Source: Palsa-1392 sp036490335 (lineage in GTDB: Bacteria; Verrucomicrobiota; Verrucomicrobiia; Chthoniobacterales; UBA10450). From it: DNA of 64,000 nt. The stretch spans positions 1 to 64,000 of the forward strand of contig DASXEB010000014.1 of NCBI GenBank assembly GCA_036490335.1, read 5' to 3'. The notes under the pieces were generated by a model. That model saw nothing but the letters and a program-made list of their open reading frames with translations, had not been told where the DNA came from and ran no database searches. The translations under genes and the position numbers were made by a program. This document shows positions 1-8,475 of the stretch, one piece after another; the first letter of the stretch is position 1; each line of letters opens with the position of its first letter.

Positions 1-975
1 AATCACCCCGCCCTCGGAGCCACCAATTCCGCCGTTGGCCGTGATGCTGGCATTGGCGGCGGTGGCGGTGTCCATGAAGAATAGTTCCGTTCCGGTCAGT
101 CCTGCCCCCATCGCGCCGTTAATGACAAAGGTGGCATTGTCTGCCGTGGCCGCGCTATCGAAGAGGATGAGGCTGCTCAGCTCGCCGCTGGTGCTGCCGC
201 CAACGGTCGTGAAGGTGCCTTCACCCGCATCGGAAGAGCCCTCGAAATCAATCTGGGAATTGGACACCTCGGTGCCGCCGATACAGTTGCCGGTCATCTG
301 CTCAGCATCGTTGCTGCCCGCAAAGGACGCGAAGGCCCCGCTGCTCAGGTTCAGGATCGCGTTGCCGCCAGTCGAATTGTCAAAGAACGTGATGTCGGAG
401 CCGCCACTAGCGTTAATGGTCGCGTCTGCGACCGTACTGGAGTCCCAGAAATCCACATGAGCCTGAATAGAGTCGGAGGAAACATCAACGATCGCGGAAC
501 CGGCGGAGGAAGTGTCGTTGAAACTGAAAAATCCGCCTACGCCGCTGTAGCTTGTCATATTTCCGGCGGTGGCACCGTTGAAGAAAAAGACAGCCGCATT
601 GTTGTTATCGACGGTGGGAGCTATGACTGACTGTACCGAGCCGGAGTTATTCACTACACCGGCACCGTAGAAAATCAGGTTGTAAATCTGGACCGTCAGG
701 GTGTAGGACGGCGCGCCGCTCTTAAACACCGCGCTGTCGAGACTGACACTCGCATTTGCTACAGTGAGGTTTGTCACGTTAGACGTGCCGAACGTGGCAA
801 TGTCCGTTGTAGCATTCGGCACCGTTTGCGGCTTCCAATTGGCCGCGGTATTCCAATCTCCGGTAGTAGGATTTTGATTCCAAGTGGCACTGCCGGCGAG
901 GGAAGGCCGCTGCGCGGCCAAAAATAGCAGCGCAGCGGCAACGAAAAACCTGATTCTACTGAATGACGGGTTCAT
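1..975 (-). CDS. Secreted beta-strand-repeat (autotransporter-type) protein, 5' part only
   Basis: An open frame on the minus strand starts with ATG at 975 and runs off the left edge of the window, giving at least 325 residues. The N-terminus (MNPSFSRIRFFVAAALLFLA, then AQRPSLAG) is a clear signal peptide. The mature part opens with a Trp/Asn-rich stretch (TWNQNPTTGDWNTAANW) followed by VPNATTDIATFG, which is the usual start of proteins with autotransporter-associated beta-strand repeats in Verrucomicrobiota and Planctomycetes. The rest is rich in Gly, Ser, Thr and Asn with short strand-like repeats, as in a right-handed beta helix. I infer a surface or exported structural protein. The C-terminus, which would show a PEP-CTERM or autotransporter barrel, lies outside the window. 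Base composition is less GC-rich than in the following genes. No Shine-Dalgarno sequence is evident. Confidence 0.75.
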   Translation of the reverse strand, partial: MNPSFSRIRFFVAAALLFLAAQRPSLAGSATWNQNPTTGDWNTAANWKPQTVPNATTDIATFGTSNVTNLTVANASVSLDSAVFKSGAPSYTLTVQIYNLIFYGAGVVNNSGSVQSVIAPTVDNNNAAVFFFNGATAGNMTSYSGVGGFFSFNDTSSAGSAIVDVSSDSIQAHVDFWDSSTVADATINASGGSDITFFDNSTGGNAILNLSSGAFASFAGSNDAEQMTGNCIGGTEVSNSQIDFEGSSDAGEGTFTTVGGSTSGELSSLILFDSAATADNATFVINGAMGAGLTGTELFFMDTATAANASITANGGIGGSEGGVI

Positions 976-1418
976 TAATGACTCTGTAAAAAGCTGATCA
1001 CTTCTTCACTTACGCATTCCCCGCCGTCGGTGTCGTTCGGGGCGTTGTTAGGCTCGTGGCTGGTATTTTTCCATGAATCTCAGGATGCGAAAAAATCGCA
1101 CGGTCTGTAAAGCGAAATGTGAAAGTTTTTCAGGACGATTTTCGCCGCCCGCGGCCCCTCGGCTTTTCGTCAGGCGGGGAAACTACTGTGCAAGTCGATA
1201 AATGCTTCGGGACAGCAATGCCTCCTGAAAAAAGTTTACAAAAACGCTTCCCATCTTCTTCCGATCCCGATAATCTGCGGCAAAAATAAGCATGTTGCGC
1301 CCCATCTGCCCGGCAAATTCGCGCGGTCGCCGCTTTTCCGCGACGGCAGGGACGCATCTTCTGCGCTTTCGCTTTTTCTCTCCGCAGTTCAACCAACCAT
1401 TGAGGAAATAAAAAAAAT
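976..1418. other. Intergenic region between divergent genes
   Basis: About 440 bp lie between the start of the minus-strand secreted protein and the plus-strand gene at 1419. I see no convincing coding frame, RNA gene or terminator hairpin. It must hold the promoters of both flanking genes, but no clear -35/-10 pair can be named. It contains one TTGTTAGGC variant near 1048 and one TCGTCAGGC variant near 1168 of the dispersed 9-mer. A GAGG sequence about 15 bases before 1419 is a weak ribosome-binding candidate. Confidence 0.4.
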
Positions 1419-2228
1419 ATGGCCGACACATCACCACCGAATCCACCCACGCCGCCGAGCGGCGATGGAGACAAGAAGCCGCGCAAACCGCGCGGCCCAA
1501 TCGACAGCCGCACGATGGACGAGCTGACGCGCGACAAGGAAATCATCGACGCCACGATCGACGCGATGAACAGCGACCCTCAGCTCGTCACCGATCTGAG
1601 CGCGCATTGTTACGACAGCGACAACACGGTTACGATCACGCCGACAAGTATGCAGGCGCTCTCCGACCAGGCGGAAACGGCGCTGGAAGCGGGCGGCGCG
1701 GCGGTGGAGAGCACGTCGGAATTTCACGACGCCACGGAAACGGAATCGGCGGACGCGAAGAAAGCGATCGCGGCGATTCGCAACGCGCAGGCGCGGGCGA
1801 AGGAACTCTATGAAGAGACCAGCCCGAAGAAGCTCGAGGGTTGGTATATCGGGCAGCCGTTGAAATCGCGGGCGCAGATCACCGCGGCCGGCACGGCCAT
1901 CTACGGCCTCATCCGCTATACGGACGACCAGGGCAATCCGACGACGCCGAAAGAGACGCTGCCAAACTACAGCCACACGCAGATCGACCAGTTCAAGGCG
2001 CAGCTCGGCACGTTTTACCAGGATCAGACCAGGCAATCGGGCGCGCAGGAGGATGCCAGCTCCGGCCGCGACACTTTTGCGAGCCAGGCCGCGCAAGTCG
2101 CCCGACGCCGCCGCAAGGTGCAGTTGGCCATCGACGCCGAGCGCCCGGCGCAGGACGATTCGCTCGGGCGCGACAACAGCGCTCTGCGCAGGCGTCTCGG
2201 CCTGCCGCCGGACAAGGCGATGAGTTAG
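1419..2228 (+). CDS. Hypothetical protein, charged, helical
   Basis: 269 residues, not recognised. The N-terminal 30 residues are Pro/Gly/Lys-rich and probably disordered (PPNPPTPPSGDGDKKPRKPRG). The middle is Ala/Glu-rich and likely helical; a Trp/Tyr-containing segment (LEGWYIGQPLKSRAQITAAG) follows, then a Gln-rich stretch and a basic C-terminal third (ARRRRKVQLAIDAERP). There is no signal peptide, membrane segment or known catalytic motif. GAGG precedes the ATG by about 15 bases. The gene ends in a 4-bp convergent overlap with the permease gene, where the sequence AGTTAGGC (2223-2230) gives TAG to this gene and TAA to the other. A long open frame on the opposite strand over the same interval is Arg-rich and looks like a compositional shadow. 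Function unknown. Confidence 0.6.
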   Translation: MADTSPPNPPTPPSGDGDKKPRKPRGPIDSRTMDELTRDKEIIDATIDAMNSDPQLVTDLSAHCYDSDNTVTITPTSMQALSDQAETALEAGGAAVESTSEFHDATETESADAKKAIAAIRNAQARAKELYEETSPKKLEGWYIGQPLKSRAQITAAGTAIYGLIRYTDDQGNPTTPKETLPNYSHTQIDQFKAQLGTFYQDQTRQSGAQEDASSGRDTFASQAAQVARRRRKVQLAIDAERPAQDDSLGRDNSALRRRLGLPPDKAMS

Positions 2229-3562
2229 GCGCGGCGCAGGCCGGCCTCTCGGCGCCACCAGAAATAAATCGGCAAACCGGCCAGCGCGATGGCGAGGCCG
2301 ATGCAGGAGCGCCACGGATCGTTCGCGAACGTGCTCGCGACCACGAGCGCTTCCGCCGCGATGAAAAAAATCGTCGTCCAGGGATGTCCCGGCACGCGGA
2401 AAGGCGCGGGCTCTGTCGCGCGCCGGCGCAAAACAAAAAGACAAATCGCGGTCAGTGCGACAAAGAGCGAGTCCATCGCCGTGACGTAATTCACCACCTG
2501 CCCATAGGTGCCGCTGAGCGCGATCAAAATCGCAAGCACGCCTTGCAACAAAATCGCCACGACCGGCGCGTGCGTCCGCGGATCGACCCAGGCGACGCTG
2601 CGGAAAAAAATCCCGTCGCGCGCCATCGCGAAATAAACCCGCGGCCCGGTCAGGATCGATTGGGCGAGAAATCCGAAGGCCGAAATCGCGATGCCGGCGG
2701 CGATCATTTGCGCGCCGCGCGCGCCTAACGACTCGCGCATCACCGCCGAGGCCGGTGCGCTCGTCGTCGCCAGCCCGCCCGCCCCGAGCGCACGGAGGTA
2801 AACGAAATTTACCGAGACATAAACCGCGATCACGCCGATGACGCCGAGGATCAAACCGCGCGGCAAAATTTTTTCGGCATCGCGCACTTCGCCGGAAATG
2901 AAACTCGCGGTTTGCCAGCCGCCGTAGGCGAAAACGACTGGCGTCATCGCAGCGCCGAAGGCGAAAACAAGCGGCAGCGAAACCGGCCGATCGAGCAGCG
3001 GGGTCCAGTTCGCGCGCGGCGCGCCACCATGCGCGAAGCTGACGATTTCGAGCGCAGCGATGGCCGCGACCGCGGTCAGAGTGAGCCAGGATTGCAACTG
3101 ACTTCCCGCGCGCACGCCGATGCAGTTGATCGCGGTGAGCAAGGCGAGCGCGACGACCGCGCCTAACGAGTCGCTGATTGGCCAGCCGGTCAGCTCGATG
3201 AAATAACGCGCGAAGGTGACCGCGACCGCCGCCATTCCGCCGGTTTGAATGACGAGCAGCAAAACCCAGCCGTAAACGAACGCGACCGACGGATGGAGTG
3301 CGTCGCGCAGGTAAGCGTATTGACCGCCGACGACCGGGAGACGCGCCGCCAGTTCGGCATAAACGAAGCCGCCGGCGAGCGCGATCAGCCCGCCGAAAAT
3401 CCAGGCCGCGAGAATGAGCGACGCGCTGTGCACCTGTTGCGCGACGATGTAGGGATTGATGAAAATTCCCGCGCCGACGATGCCGCCGACCACCGCCATG
3501 GTCGTGCCGAAAAGCCCGAGCTGGCGCGCAAGCTTCTGCTTTTCCGGCGCGGCGGCGGACAT
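2225..3562 (-). CDS. APC-family amino acid permease
   Basis: 445 residues with about twelve hydrophobic segments. The first helix carries the broken-helix signature of the amino acid-polyamine-organocation superfamily (GLFGTTMAVVGGIVGAGIF, residues about 16-34), followed by a second helix with GGLIALAGGFVYAELAARLP and the conserved GGQYAYLRDA. These fit a sodium- or proton-coupled amino acid transporter of the LAT/CAT type in the inner membrane. The substrate cannot be read from sequence. The gene lies downstream of the histidine phosphatase, separated by 35 bp that contain two direct copies of GCCTAACGA (3564 and 3583). It converges with the 1419 gene with a 4-bp overlap, its TAA lying in a one-off copy of the same 9-mer. 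Confidence 0.9.
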   Translation of the reverse strand: MSAAAPEKQKLARQLGLFGTTMAVVGGIVGAGIFINPYIVAQQVHSASLILAAWIFGGLIALAGGFVYAELAARLPVVGGQYAYLRDALHPSVAFVYGWVLLLVIQTGGMAAVAVTFARYFIELTGWPISDSLGAVVALALLTAINCIGVRAGSQLQSWLTLTAVAAIAALEIVSFAHGGAPRANWTPLLDRPVSLPLVFAFGAAMTPVVFAYGGWQTASFISGEVRDAEKILPRGLILGVIGVIAVYVSVNFVYLRALGAGGLATTSAPASAVMRESLGARGAQMIAAGIAISAFGFLAQSILTGPRVYFAMARDGIFFRSVAWVDPRTHAPVVAILLQGVLAILIALSGTYGQVVNYVTAMDSLFVALTAICLFVLRRRATEPAPFRVPGHPWTTIFFIAAEALVVASTFANDPWRSCIGLAIALAGLPIYFWWRREAGLRRA

Positions 3563-3563
3563 T

Positions 3564-3591
3564 GCCTAACGAGTGCGAAGTTGCCTAACGA
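3564..3591 (-). repeat. Two direct copies of the 9-mer in a 35-bp gap
   Basis: GCCTAACGA at 3564-3572 and 3583-3591 in the same orientation, 10 bp apart, make up half of the gap between the histidine phosphatase stop and the permease start. Confidence 0.9.
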
Positions 3592-3597
3592 ATCGGG

Positions 3598-4293
3598 TCA
3601 TTCGCCGGTCGGCGGTTCGGCTTCGTTCCACCATTTTGAAAGCCGCGCCACCGGAACCGCCGGCACGGGCGCGTGCGGCGAGCTGTAATGCGAAATGGAA
3701 TTGAAAAGCGTGAGCCGCGCGTGCGCCGCGTTCTTGAAGTCAACGATGTTCAAGGCCGCCGGACTTTGATCGAGGTTGTCGCGATAACGCCGCGGATCGA
3801 AGCCGAGGAGCGAGCTGAGGAGCAAACGAATCGTCGCCTTGTGCGAAACAACGATCGCGGCCGCGCCCGGGTGCGCGCGCACGATCTCGAGCAGGACGGG
3901 CAGCGCGCGCGCGGTCACGGCGAGGCCGCTTTCGCCGCCGGGCGGCGCGAAGGTGTACGGATCTTCTTCCCACGCCGCGGCTTCGTCGGGAAATTTTTCC
4001 TCGACTTCGCGGCGCGTCATCTGTTCCCAATGGCCGTGCGAAATTTCGCGCAGACCGTCGCACGGGACGACCGCGAGATCGTGCGGCTGGGCGATGAGGC
4101 GCGCGGTTTCCATCGTGCGGCCAAGCGGCGAGGCGTAAACCGCGGCAACATTTTCGTCGCGCAAACGTTCGCCTAACAATCGCGCCTGTTCGCGGCCTTC
4201 GTCGGAGAGTTCAACATCGGTCTCGCCCGCGAAACGATCTTCCGCGCTGAGCACGGTCGCGCCGTGCCGAATAAGAAAAATGCGCGTGCTCAT
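3598..4293 (-). CDS. Histidine phosphatase (phosphoglycerate mutase-like)
   Basis: 231 residues when started at the ATG at 4293; an upstream in-frame ATG at 4335 adds only Arg/Ala-rich sequence. The RHG catalytic motif is at residues 9-11 (FLIRHGATVLS), followed by ETDVELSDEGREQA, the YASPLGRTMETA segment, the acidic LREISHGHWE and the second catalytic His in VVSHKATIRLLL. This is the histidine phosphatase superfamily (cofactor-dependent phosphoglycerate mutase, CobC, broad-specificity phosphatases). The order and spacing resemble alpha-ribazole phosphatase or GpmB-type enzymes, but no cobalamin gene is nearby, so the substrate stays open. It is probably cotranscribed with the permease downstream. 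Confidence 0.88.
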   Translation of the reverse strand: MSTRIFLIRHGATVLSAEDRFAGETDVELSDEGREQARLLGERLRDENVAAVYASPLGRTMETARLIAQPHDLAVVPCDGLREISHGHWEQMTRREVEEKFPDEAAAWEEDPYTFAPPGGESGLAVTARALPVLLEIVRAHPGAAAIVVSHKATIRLLLSSLLGFDPRRYRDNLDQSPAALNIVDFKNAAHARLTLFNSISHYSSPHAPVPAVPVARLSKWWNEAEPPTGE

Positions 4294-4437
4294 GACGCGC
4301 ATCTTAGCCGCCGCGCGCGCGAAGTGGAAACGCAATCTGCGCGCGGAGATTTTTGCCCGGCCAGCCCTTTCAATGTGCTTGGCAGCGCCGACAATTTGTG
4401 AAGTTGATATGGCGTTGTTCGCATGTTTTTCCCGCCG

Positions 4438-4544
4438 ATTGTCCTGGCCGGCGACACTGCGCAGACAAAGTGCACGGCGCGAACGGCGACACCGCCGTGG
4501 CTTTGGTCGAAGTCTACAAACTCGAAGACACGACCGGATTGTAA
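4438..4544 (+). pseudogene. Remnant of a 'VEVYDL'-type C-terminal domain
   Basis: A short plus-strand stretch decodes as LAGDTAQ in one frame and, after a frame change near 4466, as VHGANGDTAVALVEVYKLED followed by stop. This matches the end of the repeat domain in the secreted protein at 6822-8387 (YTAIESGNGG, then TTGVGLVEVYDL). The usual order in this domain, Y/D-TAxV-G-xx-TG-V-AL-VEVY, is preserved, but nothing upstream is open and a frameshift splits the motif. I read it as the last 35 codons of a decayed secreted-protein gene squeezed between the phosphatase gene and the uvrB stop. Confidence 0.5.
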
Positions 4545-4554
4545 CTCCAACCGC

Positions 4555-6741
4555 TCAGACGCGAGAGCGACGTCGGCCCGATCCGCGAGTGTACTTCACC
4601 GGTTTGCGTTTCGGTGTTATACTCGTTAGGCCAGCGCCGCTCTTCACTTCCAGAATCTGATCGCGCAGCAAAGCGGCGCGTTCGAACTCAAGGTTCGCCG
4701 AAGCCTGCTGCATCTCTTCTTCCAGCTCGCGCAATAGCTCGGTCAGGCTGAAGTCGCCGCCGGCTTCCTGAATGACCGAGGCGGCAATCTCACGGCCGCG
4801 CAAAATCGTATGCAGACTCTCCTGAACGGCGCGCCTGACTGTCTGCGGAGTTATCCCATGTTTCTCATTGTACTCTAACTGTTTTGTCCGGCGATAATCA
4901 GAAATCGAGATAAGCGCCTGCATGCTTTGAGTCACCGTGTCGGCAAACAAAACCACTTCGCCGTTGATATGTCGCGCCGCACGGCCGGCCGTCTGGATGA
5001 GCGAAGTTTGACTGCGCAAGAAACCCTCCTTGTCCGCATCGAGGATGCAGACGAGTGACACTTCCGGAAGGTCAAGACCTTCGCGCAGCAGGTTAATCCC
5101 GACCAATATATCAAACTCCGCCGCGCGCAGGCCGCGCAAAATTTCCACTCGCTCGATCGTGTCGATGTCACTGTGGAGATAGCGCACTTTCAAGTCGACA
5201 TCGCGCAGGTAATCGGATAAGTCTTCCGCGGTTCGTTTCGTCAAGGTAGTTACAAGCACGCGTTCCTCCCGCTCGACCCGCTGACGACATAACTCAATCG
5301 TGTCATCGATCTGGTTCTTCAACGGTTTCAGAGTTATCCTCGGATCAAGCAAGCCCGTCGGCCGAATGATTTGCTCGACCACGAGCGCCGCGCCGGGAGT
5401 TATGACATCAAACTCGTCAACTGACTGGTCGGTGCGACTTGGCTGCAGTTGCTGGCCAGGCAAAACAAACGGGACTAACTCCTCCTCGCCAATGCGGCTG
5501 CGTTTGTGCGGAAAGTAACTCTTGTTACCAGCAATACTGTTCCGTATCTCGAACTCCGCCGGCGTCGCACTGACATAGACTAACTGGTTCGTCGCCGCCA
5601 TGAATTCAGTGAAGTTCAAAGGCCGGTTATCGAGCGCGCTCGGCAAGCGAAAGCCATATTCGACCAGGACAGTTTTGCGCGAACGGTCGCCTTCGTACAT
5701 TCCGCCGATCTGCGGGATGGTCGCATGTGATTCATCGATCACGAGCAGGTAATCTTTGGGAAAAAAATCGAGCAAGGTGAATGGTTTCGAGCCAGCCGGA
5801 CGACCGGATAAATGTCGCGAGTAATTCTCGATCCCGTTGCAAAATCCCATTTCCTGCAACATCTCGAGATCGTACTCCGTGCGCATCTTCAGGCGTTGCG
5901 CCTCGAGTAACCTGCCTTGTGACTCTAACTCGATGATCCGCTCGTCTAATTCGGTCCGGATCGAAGTGAGCGCGCGATTCAGCTTATCGGCCGGGGTGAC
6001 AAACTGTTTCGCCGGAAAGAAAGTGACCACGCCTAACGACTCTTGGGCATGACCAGTCAATGGGTCGAACCTTGTGATGGCATCGATCTCGTCACCGAAA
6101 AACTCGAGCCGCACCGCTTCTTCGTCGGCGGTCGCAGGATAAACTTCCACGACGTCGCCCCGGACACGAAATCGTCCCCTAACGAAACTAACATCATTTC
6201 GTTCGTATAACATGTCGATGAGCCGGCCGAGGACTGCTTCACGAGTTATCTGCTGGCCCCGTTTCACAGTTAGCAGCATGCGCAGGTAATCTTCCGGCGA
6301 AGTCACACCATAGATACAGGAGACACTTGCAACCACGATCGTATCTCGACGCGAAAGAAGCGCGCTGGTCGCGGACAGTCTCAAGCGCTCGATCTCTTCG
6401 TTGATCGACGAGTCTTTCTCGATGTAAGTGTCGGAGCGCGGAATGTAAGCTTCCGGCTGATAGTAATCGAAATAACTCACGAAATACTCGACCGCATTAC
6501 GCGGAAAGAACTGCTTAAACTCCGAGTATAACTGCGCCGCGAGTGTCTTATTATGGGAAATGATCAGCGTCGGCCGGTCGAGCTCGCGAATGACATTCGC
6601 AACCGTAAAAGTCTTACCCGATCCGGTAACTCCGAGTAAGGTCTGATGACGATTGCCGGCCTCGACTGACTTGAGCAGTTTGGCGATCGCCTGTCCCTGG
6701 TCGCCGCGCGGCTGGTAATCAGATTCGAGCTGAAAAGACAT
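4555..6741 (-). CDS. uvrB: Excinuclease ABC subunit B
   Basis: 728 residues from the ATG at 6741 (MSFQLESDYQPRGDQ); an in-frame ATG three codons upstream (6750) is also possible. UvrB is the DNA-damage-verifying helicase-like subunit of nucleotide excision repair, loaded by UvrA and cut with UvrC. Visible: Walker A GVTGSGKT at residues 37-44, the beta-hairpin region YFVSYFDYYQPEAYIP, the DESH Walker B box (VIDESHATIPQIGGMY), the helicase motif VYVSATPAEFE, GINLLREGLDLPEV with QTAGRAARH, and the C-terminal UVR domain (LEEEMQQASANLEFERAALL) that binds UvrC. The tail is Arg-rich. Codon usage looks less GC-rich than in neighbouring genes. It is divergent from the NHL-repeat gene, with about 80 bp between the starts. 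Confidence 0.97.
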   Translation of the reverse strand: MSFQLESDYQPRGDQGQAIAKLLKSVEAGNRHQTLLGVTGSGKTFTVANVIRELDRPTLIISHNKTLAAQLYSEFKQFFPRNAVEYFVSYFDYYQPEAYIPRSDTYIEKDSSINEEIERLRLSATSALLSRRDTIVVASVSCIYGVTSPEDYLRMLLTVKRGQQITREAVLGRLIDMLYERNDVSFVRGRFRVRGDVVEVYPATADEEAVRLEFFGDEIDAITRFDPLTGHAQESLGVVTFFPAKQFVTPADKLNRALTSIRTELDERIIELESQGRLLEAQRLKMRTEYDLEMLQEMGFCNGIENYSRHLSGRPAGSKPFTLLDFFPKDYLLVIDESHATIPQIGGMYEGDRSRKTVLVEYGFRLPSALDNRPLNFTEFMAATNQLVYVSATPAEFEIRNSIAGNKSYFPHKRSRIGEEELVPFVLPGQQLQPSRTDQSVDEFDVITPGAALVVEQIIRPTGLLDPRITLKPLKNQIDDTIELCRQRVEREERVLVTTLTKRTAEDLSDYLRDVDLKVRYLHSDIDTIERVEILRGLRAAEFDILVGINLLREGLDLPEVSLVCILDADKEGFLRSQTSLIQTAGRAARHINGEVVLFADTVTQSMQALISISDYRRTKQLEYNEKHGITPQTVRRAVQESLHTILRGREIAASVIQEAGGDFSLTELLRELEEEMQQASANLEFERAALLRDQILEVKSGAGLTSITPKRKPVKYTRGSGRRRSRV

Positions 6742-6821
6742 CCCGGCCAATATGCTTCATCTTTCCCTGCGCGACAACGCGCGGGCGCAGGCGCGCAACC
6801 TGCTTCGTAAAAGAGCAGACC

Positions 6822-8387
6822 ATGAGAGCGCAACTCACAATTCTTCTAACTCTGCTCAGCCTCGCCGCCGGCCTGCGGGCGGACACATTCTTTGTCACGA
6901 ACCAGGGCGTTAACTCCGTAACAAAATATGACTCATCCGGCGGCGGGACGTCGTTTACCGACGCGTCGTTGACCGGGCCGACCGGCGTCGCGCTCGATCA
7001 CGCGGGGAATCTTTTTGTCGCCACCGCCAACAACACGATCGAGAAGTTCTCCGAATCCGGCGTTCACCTTGGCACCTTTGCGACGACGGGAGTTAATGAC
7101 CCGATGGCGCTCGCTTTCGATCGCAACGGCAATCTCTACGTGGCAAACTTCGGCGGCAATACGGTCGAGAAGTTCAGCATTTCCGGTGTCGCAACTCTTT
7201 TTGCAAACATCGCCCGGCCGACCGGACTGGCTTTTGACGCCGCCGGCAACTTATATGTCGCAACTTTCAACAACACGGTCGAACGCTATGCACTCGACGG
7301 CGCTTATCTGGGCACGTTCGCCAGCACCGGAATGAGTAATCCGGAAGGGCTTGCCTTTGACTCGTTAGGCAATCTTTACGCCGCCAATAATACCTCCAAC
7401 ACAGTTGAGAAGTTTTCATCGTCAGGCGTTGCGCTCGGCGCCGTTGCCGTAAATTTGAATGGCCCGGTTGGACTGGCCTTCGACAGCTCGGGCAGTCTTT
7501 ACATTGTTAACTCGTTAGGCGCAACCATCACCAAAGTCGATGAGTCCGGGCAGGCCTCGACCTTTGCGAGCACCAGTTTTAATCCGCAGTTTATCGCCGC
7601 GCAGACTTCGCCGCACCTCGTGAATATCTCGACAAGGGCCCAAGTCCTGACCGGCGACAATGTGCTCGACGCCGGTTTTATTATCAGAGGTCCCGGCACA
7701 AAACAGATACTTATCCGCGGCCTCGGTCCTTCGCTCGCCGGCGCGGGCGTCTCGGGCGTCCTGGCGGATCCGATCATCGAGTTACAGGACAGCACCGGCG
7801 CCGTAATCGCGATCAATAACAATTGGAAACAAACTCAGGAGGCGGCGATCGAAGCGACCGGCATTCCGCCTAACGACGATAACGAGTCCGCGATCGTGCA
7901 GACGCTGGGCGAAGGTGCCTACACCGTCATCGAGCGCGGTTCAAATAACGGCACCGGCATAGGTCTGGTCGAAGTTTACGATCTCGCTCTCGGATTCGGT
8001 CCGAGCTTTGCCAATATCAGCACGCGCGGATATGTCGGCGCGAATAACAACGTCATGATCGCCGGATTTATCGTCGGCGCGACGAGCGGCGGGACGACCA
8101 ATGTGCTCCTGCGCGCGCTCGGGCCGTCGTTAGGCAGCGAAGGTGTCAGCGGAGCGCTCGCCAATCCCGTCCTCGACCTTTACGATGCCAACGGCAATCA
8201 TCTTGCGAATAACGATAACTGGCAAAGCAGCCAGGCGAGTGAAATTAGCGCGACCGGAATTCCGCCGAATAATCCGCTCGAGGCCGCGATCGTCGCCACG
8301 CTTCTTCCGGGCAATTATACCGCGATTGAAAGCGGCAACGGCGGAACGACTGGCGTCGGTTTGGTGGAAGTTTACGATTTGCCCTAG
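6822..8387 (+). CDS. Secreted NHL-type beta-propeller protein with two C-terminal VEVYDL domains
   Basis: 521 residues. A signal peptide (MRAQLTILLTLLSLAAGLRA) is followed by about six propeller repeats, each with a GPTGVALDHAGNLFVA-like core and a nearby TVEKFSxSG strand, typical of NHL/SMP-30-like six-bladed propellers (residues about 20-260). Two homologous ~125-residue modules follow, each beginning with NISTR and ending with GLVEVYDL (about 265-395 and 400-521). Inside each are AGFI, RxLGPSL, LxDPxxELxD-like and TGIPP segments. This module is frequent in secreted proteins of Verrucomicrobiota and Acidobacteriota; its role is not known to me. Likely periplasmic or extracellular. No catalytic residues are obvious. 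The remnant at 4438-4544 carries the end of the same module. Confidence 0.85.
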   Translation: MRAQLTILLTLLSLAAGLRADTFFVTNQGVNSVTKYDSSGGGTSFTDASLTGPTGVALDHAGNLFVATANNTIEKFSESGVHLGTFATTGVNDPMALAFDRNGNLYVANFGGNTVEKFSISGVATLFANIARPTGLAFDAAGNLYVATFNNTVERYALDGAYLGTFASTGMSNPEGLAFDSLGNLYAANNTSNTVEKFSSSGVALGAVAVNLNGPVGLAFDSSGSLYIVNSLGATITKVDESGQASTFASTSFNPQFIAAQTSPHLVNISTRAQVLTGDNVLDAGFIIRGPGTKQILIRGLGPSLAGAGVSGVLADPIIELQDSTGAVIAINNNWKQTQEAAIEATGIPPNDDNESAIVQTLGEGAYTVIERGSNNGTGIGLVEVYDLALGFGPSFANISTRGYVGANNNVMIAGFIVGATSGGTTNVLLRALGPSLGSEGVSGALANPVLDLYDANGNHLANNDNWQSSQASEISATGIPPNNPLEAAIVATLLPGNYTAIESGNGGTTGVGLVEVYDLP

Positions 8388-8475
8388 GTTCGCGATCGGG
8401 ATTGCCGCGGGATCGATTGGCAGTTATGATCCGGCCGTGACCGGTCCGCTGACAGCGTCCTTTACTCGTTAGGCA

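Noticed and set aside
35..460. Plus-strand frame of 141 codons at the left edge
   Set aside because: The minus strand gives a continuous frame with signal peptide and beta-repeat features through the whole interval.
1431..2444. Minus-strand frame of 337 codons over the 1419 gene
   Set aside because: Extremely Arg-rich, with no start context, and it overlaps the permease 3' end; typical of an antisense frame in GC-rich DNA.
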